Shown here: piece after piece, positions 1 to 12,810 of the stretch
How positions within the stretch are numbered: position 1 is the first letter of the stretch
Layout: each line of letters opens with the position of its first letter
Assembly: GCF_048128805.1 (NCBI RefSeq)
Contig: NC_136010.1
Coordinates: 19,658,980 to 19,722,979, forward strand
DNA length: 64,000 bases
DNA from: Centroberyx gerrardi
Taxonomy: Eukaryota; Chordata; Actinopteri; Beryciformes; Berycidae
Reading direction: 5' to 3'
Position numbers and translations under genes: made by a program
The notes under the pieces: generated by a model
What the model was told of the DNA's origin: nothing
What the model saw: only the letters and a program-made list of their open reading frames with translations
The model's database searches: none

Positions 1-507
1 TGCCAAATGATTATACTTGATAACAAGCTAATGTAACAATCATCACAGTCAAAATGGGAGGCAACACGGATGTTCTCTGTTAGATGTAGGCCAAGGGCAT
101 AAGGCATATAGCAGCAGCTGGAGTCTAAATCTGCTCCATCTTTTCATTTTTTTCCCCAACAAGTAGAAATATATTGCACTTTGAAGACAAACTGAAAAAA
201 TAATCTCACAGGTAACGACAGCAACAAGTACCACCGAAGAGAGTCATGCAAGTGGTGATGGGTTCCTTGGAGTCTACCACGGCGAAGCTGAATCTCTGTT
301 GCACAGTCCAAGTTGCAAAGGTTTAACCGTCTGGTAGAGAGAGCAGCACAAACAGCTGCAATCAATAGTTTTTGAGTGTAGCTATTTGCATACTGGCGAC
401 CAAACATCTCCCTTTGTGGCTCCATTGTAGTGGCATTTTAACAAAGTCTAGCTGCCTGTCCTCTTCGCCACTTGTCGTCTTCTAAAGATTCTTGTTCTTG
501 GCAAAGA
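1..507 (-). other. klhl12: klhl12 3' UTR (start of it; end lies outside window)
   Basis: This follows the klhl12 stop codon (TGA at 510-508, minus strand). I see no AATAAA or ATTAAA on the minus strand here, so the poly(A) site probably lies beyond the left edge. Short frames in this stretch resemble no known protein. Confidence 0.5.
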
Positions 508-3500
508 TCACTTTTCTCGTAGAACACACACTCCTGCATCACAGCGCTGTGTGGCCATGGAGGTGACGACCTCCCAGGTGTCGATAACTGGGTCATAACA
601 CTCAATACTGCTGAGCAGAGAGTTCCCATCATAACTACAAAGAGATCGAGACAGAGTGAGGTAGAGAGATTGTGAAATACAGTGGGAGAGAGGGGTTTTA
701 GTTGCATCACATCACAACAATAAATGACTCCACAAGGAAATGCTGCTTAAAAGAATATAACAATAAAAGCATAATGTAAACAAGTGTGCATTACTGTACT
801 GGGATTTGCCTATAAATAATCCTGCAGCCTGTTGCACCAGCTGGATGTGTGTTCGCTCCCAAGTTAGGGTGTAAAGTCTAAATTAAATGTTAGGTTGAAA
901 CTAGTTAGTTTCACACTAAAGCTGTATCTTTGCATAATTGCACCATGGAGACCAAACGCAGGCCTACATCTTAGTGTAAAGGAACCACTAACCAAAACAT
1001 TGTTGCTGACAGAGATGTTTTCCATTCAGTGGCCAATAACATGCATGCCAAAATCAATTTCTCATGTCCTAATTAACAGTAGCCTCACTTAGTTTTCTAA
1101 CTTCCATGATAGCAAGAGAAAAAGAGGATAAACTTTGTCATAAAACAGGTATGTTATCTCGGATAAAATATGAGGATGAATTTGTAGCTTGTCTCCCATA
1201 CCCTGCTATGTAGTTAGGCCTACTGCAATTCTCCTTATCACTAATAGAGTGGAAAAACGTTATTATTTTATTGTTAGCTAGCTAAAATTGCAGTTTGGTT
1301 CTGTTTCTGGTCTAATTTCATGTTGCCAACGTAAACTGGACTGTAATTGCTCCTCCGGGTCCTGCAGTAAGTTTTCCCATCTATCAAATCGATGCTCCAT
1401 ACAACGGCTATTTTGCGGAATACTTTACACCTAGGACGAGGTAGGCGTGAGTTCTAAGTTGACTTTTTTTTTAAAAAGTTAACTTGTGACCATTAAAATT
1501 AGCAATATGTAAACTCAGACTTAGTGAGATTTTACACTCAAACTAGCCTACATGTGAACTGCCCGGTGCAACAGACGGCAGGTGATCACGGGACCATTAC
1601 TTACCCAGCTATAGCATAGAGTCGTCCTCGGAGAACAGTTGCTCCCACATAACATCGAGGAGTGGTCATACTGGCTACAGTGGTCCAATAGTCTGTTCTG
1701 ATGTTATACACCTCCACAGAGTCGAGGTGTGAAACGCCATCAAAGCCTCCTACCACATAGATGTGGTCATTGAGCAAAGCTACACCAGCTCCTGTATATA
1801 GAAACAGTATAGAGGCCTGTCAGATAAACAGTTCCACCAAACAACACACAATAAGCTGCCTAGTAATATTTAATTCCTCTCCATTATCTTAAACCTACCT
1901 GACCGCTTGGTGGCCATGGGTGTAACGCTTGTCCAGTGCCCCGTGTGTGGATCATACCGCTCCACTGAATTCAGTATATTTAAGCCATCGTAGCCACCTG
2001 TGAATAAATAACAGGACAAGCTACCATATTTTCTAAATCTGAACCAATGTGTCAAAGCTGCGACTGCGATGTCAGATATCTGTTCCTACCTAGACAGTAT
2101 ATAAGTCCACTGGCCACCACCAACCCCGCTCCCTCTCTGGCTGTCTGCATGTCTCCCAGCATGCTCCACTGGTCAATGTTTGGGTCGTATCGCTCCATGC
2201 TGGTATGACGCCGGCTGCCGTCGAAGCCTCCGGCAACATAGATCATGTCTGTTAAGAGCCAAATAAGAAAGAATGCACAACAAAATGAATGCACTGTTGA
2301 CTTTTATAAAAGAGAAGAAAACGTTCAAAGGCGGTAATTCTGTCTGGATGAACCTCTGACCGTTCTGGCACCGGCAGAAGATCCTTTACCTCCGAGTGTT
2401 GTGGCCCCAGCAAGGCCACGCCGTACATTCATGGTGGCCACGGTGTACCAAACGCCGTCCTCGTCCGCTGTGTAGTCCAGACATTCCACTGAGCTGAGCC
2501 TCGACCGACCATCGTAGCCTCCGATCACATACACTCGGTCATGGAGCGACACCGTGGCCACGTAACGCCTCTTCCGTGCAATGTTCTGTAAAGAGCATGC
2601 CGGGGATCAATCAACTGCACTAACATCAGAAAAATCACAATGTGCTATTGCAAGTATTCAATACTTACAGGTAGGAAGCTCCATTCTTGAGTTTTAGGAT
2701 CGTATTTCTCAACTATGTCTATTGGCGATTGTTGACTGCCAAACCCACCTATAACCAACAGGACTTCTTTGGCACCTGAAAAGAATCATAAATCACTTTA
2801 CTGTTTTATATCAACAACAATGTGGTTTACAAATGTGGCATATGGGAGGAGTTCATAGAGCTAAATTGCTATTAAGAACAGGACTCATACCTAATCTAGC
2901 TTGTGTGCGTGGGCCCTGCATCTCACTCCTCAGCTCTGGTCTTAAGTGGAATTTCTTGGCCTCATCCACAAGGTCTCGACATGGTAGACTACACCGAATG
3001 AGTGGCTGGAACATGTTAAAACATAACTTAATTGGGATGGTAACTGTGGAGAATACCTCAAAAGTTAATTCTCTGTTGGAAGCTAGATGTATTATTACAC
3101 AATAACTGTCAGGAGGGACTCAGCCTCCAGTGTGCAGTCTGGCTCACCTCAGAATCAATGACATCTGTAATGTAGCGGGGAGTCAGCAGAGGCATTCGAA
3201 CAAACTCAAGCATGTCGGGTAAATACGGCTCTCTCTCTTTCCGGTTGTGTTTGACCCAATTCAACACTGCCTCAAACACAGGTTCTTCTGAGTCCACCTA
3301 CATACAGACAGCGTATAATAAGATTTATAACTTAAGTAAAGAAATTGAATTCACACATTATTATTAAAGAATGAGCTGACAACTGCATTTGTTAGATCTT
3401 GGATAATATTCATTAGTGAAACAAGAATGCAACTAGCTAAGTTGTGCAGCGCTAAGCACTATCAATAACTATTTTTCAGCACTTAATTATTATTTCAGTA

Positions 3501-5459
3501 ATTGCGAGTCTTGTTACATAGGAAAAAAAACGTTCTTGTGGCATTAGTGTTAACAGTAAAACTGTGCAGCCTACTAAAGGTAAAGCACGCAACAAATTCT
3601 CTCAATAAATTCTTCATGTGAGAGAGATGTTACAAAGAGAAATAGGTGTACTGAGGGCAAATGATGCGTGCCTGTGATTTACATGCATGGTCTAGCTTAA
3701 TTTTCAAAACAACAAAAATGACAGGAAGAATCCTTTGAGTGATTTGGTGATCTATAAATCATCATGTGATAATAACCATGTTTTCACAAAGCAACGCGTG
3801 TGGTTAGAGACAGGAATTTCCTGAGCACAAAGGCAAACTTAAATCAGGTTTCCTTCTCTGCAATTTCATTGTCAGCCAAATCCACAAAAGTGAGAGGTAC
3901 TGGGAGTGGGGGGGCACTAACTGAGATTACAGCAAGTTGGTACTTGCTTTTTTCTTTTCCTTCTCAGGTGTTTGTAGCACAATATGAAAGCTGTGAAAGT
4001 CAAACACTATAATTCACACTATTAAAATCATGCAATTTTTTCAGGCATCTTAACACTAACTCTGACCCTGAGAGTTGCTGCAGGTATACAGATTTATTGG
4101 GGAGCAGAGAAGCCATTATTATTACAGACTGATCTCAGGTGTCTCCACACACAAATTTAGTTTGTGCTTGAGGCACAGCTCCACAATATACAACAATACA
4201 GACCAAGCAGCCTGACAGCACACTTGACAATAACATCGAAAAGGGCAATGCCTCAAGACATCCAGTTTTCCTACCTGGATTTCATCACATTTTATAAGCT
4301 TTTCAACTTCCGTCTGGCTGAGCAGCATGAACTCCTCGTGCTGAACCACCTCAGGGAAGTGCTTTTGGGAGAAGAGCTCAGCAGCCTGCATCAGGTCAAG
4401 GCAATTGTGAGTCTCGGCAAAGTCCCGAATCCCCAGACAGTTGGAGGGATCGAGCTGACTATCCAGAAAATCACAACATGCTCTTTTCACCCCTGAGGAA
4501 AACAAAGATACATTTGTATATGTACACATGTATCATTCAAATTCAGCCAAATCATGAGAGTCGCACATCAATCCAGATCTGGAAATGCTGCAGACAACTC
4601 ATTTGAAAACTGGTGCCATGCCTGTTTTACACATTATACTCACAGCGATACCAGCTGCCTTCAGCACGTGCTATTCAAATCAGGTTACAGTAGACACTTC
4701 TAAACTTACCTTTGAGCTGCAGCAGGCATGCTGCAGGAAGCAGTTCTTGTACATTCTCCACTGTAACAAGCACTGTCTCTGTGTAGACAAAGTCCAGCAG
4801 GATCTCCATTGTTGATGCAGTGAGCCCCTGAATGTCGACAAAAGATTTCCCCTTCTCTGCTAGCTGCAGAGCCACAACAACAGAGACAACAGGTGTGACG
4901 GCAAGGAACACAGCATTAAGGGATTATTTATAGGGATTAATTATAATCCCTTAGAAATTCTCTTATGATTGTCTTTTAAGCATGAGACTCAACTGTAGGC
5001 AGATATATATTAATAATGGGAAACGTTGCCTTAGTGATCCTCAGAAAGACCAAAATAGAGAGGTGAGCTAAGTCAAATTAATTGGTTAAAATAAACAGAT
5101 CATATCCTGAAGTGTAACCGGGGCGCCTTCCTTTCCTGAGAATAGAGTCCATTATGCTCTTAACTTATTTCTGTCATGCCATAGGTAACACATTTAGAAG
5201 AGGCAAAGAATTCAACAACCCTCTTTGTATTCAGGCCAAGCACTGAACACTCAAAATAATGAAGAGTTTCAGTTACCTCACTGGTAAACATGGCACAAAA
5301 GTAGTCGCTGCAGGCGGCCAGGACAATACGGTGAGCTGGAAAATCTGTGTTCTCCACCCTCAGAGTGATATCGCAGAGTGTGTTGCTCTTGCGAAGTGAA
5401 TTCATGGCATTGAGGATGGATTTGGCATGGGAATTGGTCATGATGTCTTTGGGAGCCAT
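508..5459 (-). CDS. klhl12: Kelch-like protein 12, Cullin-3 substrate adaptor
   Basis: Eleven coding exons read on the minus strand: 5459-5277, 4863-4710, 4492-4275, 3297-3148, 3005-2891, 2775-2669, 2585-2390, 2248-2090, 1997-1899, 1791-1605, 634-508. They sum to 1695 nt (564 residues; human is about 568), and all introns are GT-AG with matching phases. The order is an N-terminal BTB domain (about residues 25-125, CUL3 binding and dimerisation), BACK (about 130-235), then six Kelch blades from about residue 273, with repeated GG and the conserved Y-D-G pattern. KLHL12 in other vertebrates recruits CUL3 to SEC31A (COPII coat size for collagen export) and to Dishevelled. The start was set at the Met of MAPKDIMTN, which matches the family. 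The open frame upstream of it has no conserved sequence. Identification is firm; function is inferred from the family. Confidence 0.95.
4917..4953. repeat. Short inverted repeat in klhl12 intron 1
   Basis: Perfect 11-base arms TAAGGGATTAT (4917-4927) and ATAATCCCTTA (4943-4953) flank a 15-base AT-rich loop, just upstream of coding exon 2. No function is evident. Confidence 0.4.
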
Positions 5460-5788
5460 GATGTGTTGAGGAGTATTTCCCAAGGACCTCAAAATAATCC
5501 AAGACTCTAATAAATAAACAGCCAGAAAAACAACAACCTTTGAGAAGAGACAACGAAGTCCAGACACAAGGAACTTCAGCCTGGCTCAGTCCGATCATAG
5601 CTGGGAGAAGTCAAACCTTACTGAGTAAATAAAATCTTAACTCTTGTCACTCTACACGTCAACATTTTACAAGCTGAGCATACAAATTAGAAACCACTTA
5701 GTAGATATGGACTGGACAAGATTGAGCCTTGATAACTGCATCTTAATCTTTGTTCTGCAGCCCTGCAATATTATTTGTCATTTGGTGG

Positions 5789-5816
5789 ATGAGTGAGTGA
5801 CTGAGTGAGTGAGTGA

Positions 5817-5864
<48 letters not shown>
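5789..5864. repeat. Compound microsatellite (GAGT)n(GT)22
   Basis: A GAGT/GACT tetranucleotide run grades into 44 bases of uninterrupted GT from 5821. It lies in the klhl12 5' intron. It creates spurious His-Thr or Val-Cys frames that are not genes. Confidence 0.95.
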
Positions 5865-5867
<3 letters not shown>

Positions 5868-6578
5868 GTGGGTGTAATGTGTGTGTGAAATTCGAACAGC
5901 AAATTTCTGGTATACAGCGAAATAAAGAAATGGAGTTTGGATGTGTTTCTCAGCTAATGTTACCTGTGTGATCATTTAGAGGGTGGAAGGCAATAACTAT
6001 AGTTGCATATAAAAGCTAACACAGTTAGCAGCAAACGTCAACTCAGGGCTAACGTTAACTCTAGGCTAACGATACACACAACATGTAGCGTTATAAAGTA
6101 AGCTAATGGTTGGAGGAAGACAACAAATCAACTGACACACAAAAAACATGTCCAGAATTTGCATATACCTGTCACCGTAGTAACGTTGGTTCAAAACGTT
6201 TGGCTATGTAACTAGCTTTGCTAGCTAGTAGCAACAAAGTCTCTAGTCCCAATCCCTGCTGTCACAGTCTCTAGTAAAAGCCACTGAACTATAGGTAATC
6301 CATGATGGCCTCGGCTGGGGTGCCACTACGCGTGGGCCCTCTTGGGGAAAAATGTGTTTTTGATATTTCAAAATAATGTAATATTATCTCCGACGCGATT
6401 TTGAACTAGCTACAATATTTCATTTACACACTGTAGCGCTAACTACAGCACGTCACAGCAGAGATTCTCCAGGCTGGACGTAAACAGCCCACTACGTCGG
6501 TGTACGTGCGCGCTCCACGACGAAGGACGCGTTTCATTCCAGAAGAAAGATGCCTTCCGCGCGTCCTCGTTTACTCAC

Positions 6579-6660
6579 CTCCATAGCGCCTGTAGGAATG
6601 GTAAAGTGAATATCTCGTACATATGAAGCGATATATGTTGGTCTGACGAGGACCTACAAA
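6579..6660 (-). other. klhl12: Probable klhl12 5' non-coding exon (upper limit approximate)
   Basis: On the minus strand, ATGGAG is followed directly by the strong donor GTGAGTAA (exon end at 6579) in CpG-containing sequence about 1.1 kb upstream of the coding start. Splicing to the acceptor TTTATTTATTAG upstream of exon 1 would make a seven-codon uORF ending in TGA before the main ATG. Splicing to the nearer acceptor TTTTGAG also leaves this ATG out of frame. The transcription start was not located. This is inferred from splice signals only. Confidence 0.4.
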
Positions 6661-6950
6661 CCTTCCCTCAGACCTCCAAGAGGAATAATCTATCTTTTAA
6701 ACGCAGTTTAGTTTGTTTTTTTAGCCACCCAAGGACAGTCGTGATAACGTGTAGGAGGAGCCTACGGCGTGTTTCCGGTAAGACCAGGCCGAAAGACAAC
6801 AGTAATCTATGTCGCCTACAGTACTTAGAAATATAGAATAGTGGCGGAACAGTTGTCGGCAATTGCTGGACACTGTCGGAGTAGAAATAGTTTAATCGTT
6901 CAGGAGTTGCAGTTGACCGTATCGGGTGAAGGAGTGGCAGCCGGACTGCG
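6580..6950. promoter_or_regulatory. Candidate bidirectional promoter, klhl12 / ptpn1
   Basis: The proposed klhl12 5' exon (minus) and the ptpn1 start codon (plus, 6951) are under 400 bases apart and point away from each other. The flanking 6.48-6.95 kb is richer in CpG than the surrounding AT-rich sequence, and I see no TATA box. The region includes the ptpn1 5' UTR. This is inferred from geometry and composition. Confidence 0.45.
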
Positions 6951-9900
6951 ATGGAAGCCGAGTTTCGGGAAATCGATGAACTCGGGAGTTGGAGCGCCAT
7001 TTACCAGGTAGGATCCCTCGGTAAATCAAGGTGCAAATCGAGTGTTGAGACTGGCACATTTAGGACAGATAATCCGTTATGCCGCGCCGACATAACTGTA
7101 ATTTCTGTAATTATCTGCCTTGTTCCTCTTAGTTGACCGTTCTCCTGCTCGGACCAATCCGATGATTGATGTGTCTGCCTGGCTCTCATAAGCAGCAGAT
7201 CTCATCACGTTATTGCCTCGTATTTAGATAACAGTCTGATGCAAATTATACATCTGGTATCACTTGATACTTTTGTAGCATGTGCTTTTACATTAATACA
7301 GTTTGAATAATGTCCATTTCAGCCTTTTCAGCTCGGGCCGACCATTTATGACAGCTTCATGCACAAAATAGGCAGTAATCACTGATAGTATCAGTATATG
7401 ACTGTATTTTACTGTTGTATATAGGCCTACTTGCTATGTCAAAGCACCCCCCCCAAAAAAAAAAAAAAAAAAACAACACACACACACACACACACACAAC
7501 ATAGGTCACTTTGGGCACTTTGAGGGAGTTTCTCACCATATAACATCTATGAGAATTTGACTGGAGGTGTTGGTACAGTTGTTTATTACAGTTTATCAAC
7601 AGACTTAACCAGAGGAAAAATCCCCCTTTCCAAATTCTTTATAAATGCTACCAGTGGTGGGCCTAGTCAGAGAGACCTCAGGACCTCTTATCATATAAAT
7701 TCTGTTTTAAAGCCTGTAACAACCACAGGGGCATGACATGTGATGGCATGTACCTCTCATATTGCACCAGCATTTTAATGTAATGTCTTTTTTTTTTTTT
7801 TTTTTACAGGAAATTCGTCAGCAGTCAAGCGAGCTGCCTTGCAAACTCGCCAAATTACCTGAAAACAAAAGTCGGAACCGTTACAGAGATGTTAGCCCAT
7901 GTAAGTTACACTTGACCGTCTCAAAGCAATGGACAGAACAATCTATTTAAATGTTATTTTACAGTGATGACATTTAAATGGAGGGTAGACAGCAGCCTGT
8001 GACTATAAGCAGCACACCTCCTACAGTGTTACATATCACACCTAAGATAGCTGAAGCTCTGTAATCTCCTATTTATGATCAAACTTCAGCCAGTGGTGAC
8101 TTAAAGGGTAATTTATGCTTCTGCTTCTTAGTCTTTATGGTTGTAGTACCAGCCAGAACACAGTTGCTAAGTTGATTCGCCCACAACTCAGTCTCAGATG
8201 CAAACATTGTATTAATCATTTTGTGAACAGCACAGTGCCATTACACAATAGGCTAACCACTGCATCATTGCGGATGGAGTGACATAGTGAAAAATGTGAC
8301 TTCTAATTCCTATTTTATGTCCTATTCTCAAAAGCAGTTGATTTCCTGCCATGTATTTATTAATGGTATCAGTATGGCCGTATTAAATGTAGACAAAGCT
8401 CCATGAATGTCTTATCTTTAATGTGACTGCTGTTCAGCTGTCATCTTGGGCACATCACATTGTACGGCTGATGCGTCTTTTCATGTCAGAATCACCATGC
8501 AGCAGTAGGTGTAGTTCAGTGTTTTTTACATAACGTCACAGTCCAGCAGCTGAACTGTGCGGTTTCCTCTTTTTCACATTAAATAGGATATGCAAATAGT
8601 GCCCACCAATATTACAACTAGTTTATGTACTTTTTTTATTGATGTGAAAATCAGTAACCGAAACAAAACATGTTTATTCCAGTGACTCAGCAGCTGAAGT
8701 GTTCTTTCACTTCATATCAAGAAAACGGACACAGGCAGTCTTGCTTGTAAAGCCAAAAACCCAACGCCTGTGTTTTGTTCAAAGACACACATGTCATGTT
8801 CCGGGCAGCTGTGCTCGTCTGACGGCCTCAAGACAATTGCACTTGTAGTCTCTGGGGGGTTTTGGCATATTGCAAACATGTGAATATATTTTCATGATTC
8901 TTATTTTCTTCTCCCCAGTCGACCACAGCAGGATCCGCCTGCAGCTGGGGACGAATGACTACATTAATGCCAGCCTAATATCTGTGGAGGAGGCGCAGAG
9001 GAGCTACATCCTTACTCAGGTGAGTGCTCAGCAAAAGGCTTTGAGGAGGACAAGACATGCTCCTGGAGGTGCAGTGATGTCACCTTCAGCATGATACTGA
9101 CTGAGAGTATGACTTTCCCTCGCTATAACCCAAAAGACCGCAGGGGATAATCGTCCCTGACACAGAATTCACATGTGTGATTCCTATGATCTTGGACATT
9201 TCACTTAATGTTTGTTATCATGAACAGCGAAGCTAGAGAATCACACCTGTAATCTGTAACATCATCAAGAATCACCTTCTGGCTCAGTGACACTGAATGT
9301 GCGGCTGACGACTTGTGGACGTGTTTGAGTTATTCATTTATTCTACAGTCTATGATTCTTACACAAAAATTTGCATAGCAGTGAACTTGAAAGTGTTCCC
9401 ATATCTCTAAAAAAAATACACCTGGGTACTGTCGCAATGTGTTGTTTATATTATCAGAGGAGTGGCTCCAGACAGTGCCAGGTGATGGCACTGATGCATG
9501 GTGTTTGCAGATTGGACTGAACTATCCAGGATCATAGTAATGACGCTAGTGAATTTTGTTTTATTTTTTTATTTAACCATTTTAGTCTCTTTTTCCAAGG
9601 AGACCTGGCAAAGAAAGCAGCATCAAGACAAACATAAAAATTATTGAGCAACAACATGCAGCAATGTATGAAGTCAGAATACAGTCAAAGTTACATAAAA
9701 GGAAGACCAAGGTAAAATAGTGAATAAAACCAAAGTACAATCAAAAAAAGCAAAAAAAGAGAGAACTACATAAGCGCTTCAAAAGACAATGGTCCAGTAT
9801 CGAACCAGAACGCTCGTGGGCCAAATCTATTTTAACCTTCACTAAACAAAGCTCAAGGCTCTTTTGCCTAATTCAGTTCTGACTTTTGGGACAGATAACA

Positions 9901-12810
9901 ACTTTTGGGACAGATAACATAAACAATTTCTGAGACCGTGAACGGTCATTTCTACCAAGTTTTGCAGAAATCTAAGTGCCCATTTAAGACCCAGAAAGGC
10001 CTTATTGATAAAATGTATAAGTGCACGAGTGGACAGGGCAGACCAGTCAGCCTGAACATACAAGATATAATGATGACTGAGCGCTTTACAGTCAGTAGTA
10101 AACCTCAATGGTCCATGATACACAGTGTCCAAGGCATGAAGGCATGTGACTATAGAACATCTCCATAATCAATTACTGCCATGAAAGTGGCGGCATCCAG
10201 TGTTTCTCGAGATGTGAAAGAAAAACAGGACTTGTTCCTAAACTAAAATCCCAATCTCCCTTGTAATTTCTTAGCAAGGTGCTGAATATGTGGCCTGAAG
10301 GAGAAGTAGTCATAAATTAGATTAATTCCTATTATGTAAAGATTCAACTGACTTTTTTTTTTAAACAACATATGTTTTGTTCTCTCAGCATTGAAGTTTC
10401 AAATGACACAAGGTAGCTTGTGCTGTCTTAAAAGCAGTTTGGACGTTTTTAAAGGCTTCAACAAGGTTAGCAGCCCAACAGTAGATGATTAGCATTTGAC
10501 ACGTTTTGATACTGAGTTTGATACTGAGTACTGAGTTCGCTGGAATCTATCAGGAAGTTTACAAACCATCCTTCCTCTTGCATTGAGAGTCCTACACTAA
10601 GCAATCTTTATTTAGGAAGAGTTTGGTCAGCAGTATCAAAAGCCTTGGCCAGATCTATAAATAGGATGACATGATGGTTTCATTCAGGCCTACTGGGAAT
10701 ACACTCCGCTTTTCTAATACCACATCTGTCCCCTTTGTCTTTTCAGGGACCCCTTCCTAATACATGTGGCCACTTCTGGGAGATGGTGTGGGAGCAGCGG
10801 ACCCGCGGTGTGGTGATGCTGAACCGAGTCATAGAGAAAGGATCTGTAAGCAGTGGTTTCTTTCTTCTCAGTGGAAATTATGTATAAGTGACATAGCCTC
10901 AGTAACTGTTTGCCCCGATATCATTACTGCTTGCTTCTGGCCCTCAAATGTAAAATACAACTGAATTTGTTTTTAGGTGAAATGTGCCCAGTATTGGCCC
11001 CACAGAGAGGAGAAAGATGCTATCTTTGAAGACACCAATTTCAAGCTTACCCTCGTTTCAGAAGACATCAAGTCTTACTACACAGTCCGTCAGCTGGAGC
11101 TGGAAAATCTGTCTGTAAGTTTTCTCTCTAGTTTTTGCTATTTTTTGGGCATGTACATGTAAAACCTATGAGTACTGATCTAGGATCGCTGGCCAGGTCA
11201 AATGACTTATTAAACTTCATAATGACTTAAGAGAAAAACTGTGATACTTAATGCATATGGGTCCTGGTCTCTTCTTTGGTCCTTTAACTCACTTGTTGTA
11301 TCGCTGGATTTGTTTCCCCCTCAATGTCCCTCTACAGACTCAAGAAACTCGGGAGATTTTACATTTTCACTACACCACCTGGCCTGACTTTGGGGTACCA
11401 GAGTCTCCTGCCTCCTTCCTTAACTTCCTGTTCAAGGTGCGAGAGTCAGGTTGTCTCAATTCGGACCAGGGACCCGTGGTGGTGCACTGCAGCGCCGGCA
11501 TCGGACGCTCCGGGACCTTTTGTCTTGTTGACACCTGCCTCTTACTGGTTTGTACTCAGCTCTGCTATTGAGAAATCATGATGTTAATATGGAGTTAACC
11601 TGTTAAATTAGCTCACGCTTATCTAGAGCAACTGAGTGAAATAGTAGAATAATCCTAAATTTGTTGATCATCAACATTACAAACAACCAATAATAAGGAG
11701 CACAAGGCTCCAGTGATATTTAGGGGTTGATATTTGATACAGTTCCATTTCATCAGGCACTTTAAACTCTAACCTTGCACTTACGTACCGCATGTCTTTT
11801 TTCGATTATATTTAGATGTCCATCCGCAAGGACCCGTCATCTGTGCGTATTCGCGATGTGCTGCTGGAGATGCGCCGTTATCGTATGGGCTTGATTCAGA
11901 CTGCAGATCAACTTCGCTTTTCCTACCTCGCTGTCATTGAAGGTGCAAAGTGCATCATGGGAGACACATCTCTGCAGGCAAGTCCATTCTCTGTCTTCTG
12001 TTCTTTCTTTTGGTGGTTTTTAACACAAACGCCACGTTTTCCATGGTATATCCAATTTTTTTGTCAGATTAAGAAAATGCATATGCATATGCACAAACAG
12101 CTTGTCCTTCTCGCTGTATGAATTTCAAGAAATGTATTTTGCAAGTACTCAAAGGGATTTTACATGTTTCTGTCCAGGAATCCTGGAAAGAGCTCTCGAA
12201 CGAAGAAGATGTTCCTCCAGAGTTCACACCTCCTCCTCCTCCGCCCCCTGCCAGAGATCCTCACAATGGCAAAGTTGAGCCATCCTTCTTTCCAGAAAAT
12301 GACGAGATCATCCGACAGAATGACATCCACACTCTGGGGTAAGCATCCAAATCATCTATTTGAAAGACTTTTTCTGTCTTCTGTCCAGAACGGCTAATTT
12401 AAAGTCTTTCTAAAAGGGACATAACCATTCTTAGTTTGCAGAAAAGCGTCCTCGTCTGCATGATGAAGATCTCCCGACCGCTATATCACTCTTCTCACAA
12501 CGTTTCCTCATTCAGGTCCTCACAAGAGCCCGATTTGCGAAGGAGGAATATTGCTGCCCCCCAGCCCCCCGCTGAGTCTGCTGATCAGCCGGATTTCCAG
12601 ACGGGAATCCAAGATCAGACCTCCAAAGCTCCAACCAAATCCCAGCAGCAGCAGCACGAGGCGGAAGAGCCGGAGTTCACCCAGGCAGCGGAGCAGCCAG
12701 AGGAAAGCCGCCCTGCACCCGGGTCTTGGTCCCCTCTACTAGCCAACGTGTGCCTGTGCACGGCACTGGCTCTCGGTGCTTATGTCTGTTATCGAGCCTG
12801 TTTCCACTGA
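6951..12810 (+). CDS. ptpn1: Tyrosine-protein phosphatase non-receptor type 1 (PTP1B)
   Basis: Nine coding exons: 6951-7007, 7810-7900, 8919-9019, 10747-10845, 10977-11114, 11338-11547, 11816-11977, 12178-12338, 12516-12810. The total is 1314 nt, 437 residues (human 435). The catalytic domain has the pTyr loop Tyr44 ([10 protein letters not shown]), the WPD loop with Asp179, the P-loop [10 protein letters not shown] with Cys213 and Arg219, and Gln260 in the Q-loop. All sit two positions earlier than in human PTP1B. A Pro-rich segment (seven prolines) follows the domain, as does a divergent acidic/Gln-rich linker. The last 25 or so residues are a hydrophobic tail that anchors PTP1B to the cytosolic face of the ER. 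It dephosphorylates insulin and leptin-pathway kinases in known vertebrates. Exon 7 ends in a GC donor (CAG|GCAAGT at 11978). The N-terminal GSW motif, the exon 6 start and the tail separate it from ptpn2. Confidence 0.96.
7447..7498. repeat. Homopolymer and CA microsatellite in ptpn1 intron 1
   Basis: A C run, an A run of about 19 bases and a CA run follow one another directly. Low-complexity sequence with no coding content. Confidence 0.9.
9557..10690 (-). mobile_element. Degraded LINE fragment in ptpn1 intron 3
   Basis: The minus-strand frame at 10132-9842 carries a damaged version of the C-terminal part of fish non-LTR retrotransposon ORF2 (tyrosine-His-x-x-Leu-Arg-Phe block, a Leu-Tyr-x-x-x-x-Trp block, Lys-Ala-x-Leu-Gly-Leu block, and a Val-Arg-Thr-Glu-Leu-Gly block). 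The flank starting near 9560 resembles the usual 3' tail of such elements. The phrase at 10640-10660 (agatctataaataggatgac) resembles a reverse-transcriptase-region stretch also seen near 22.0 kb. Family (L2/Rex1-like) and outer limits are approximate. No intact ORF remains. Confidence 0.6.
9882..9919. repeat. 19-bp tandem duplication inside the LINE fragment
   Basis: The unit ACTTTTGGGACAGATAACA occurs twice with no mismatch (9882-9900 and 9901-9919). Exact identity suggests a recent slip after the element decayed. Confidence 0.9.

Noticed and set aside
5160-5567. Longer klhl12 N-terminus upstream of MAPKDIMTN
   Set aside because: The open frame upstream has no ATG that fits conservation and reads through intron-like sequence. 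Family members start at or within a few residues of this Met.
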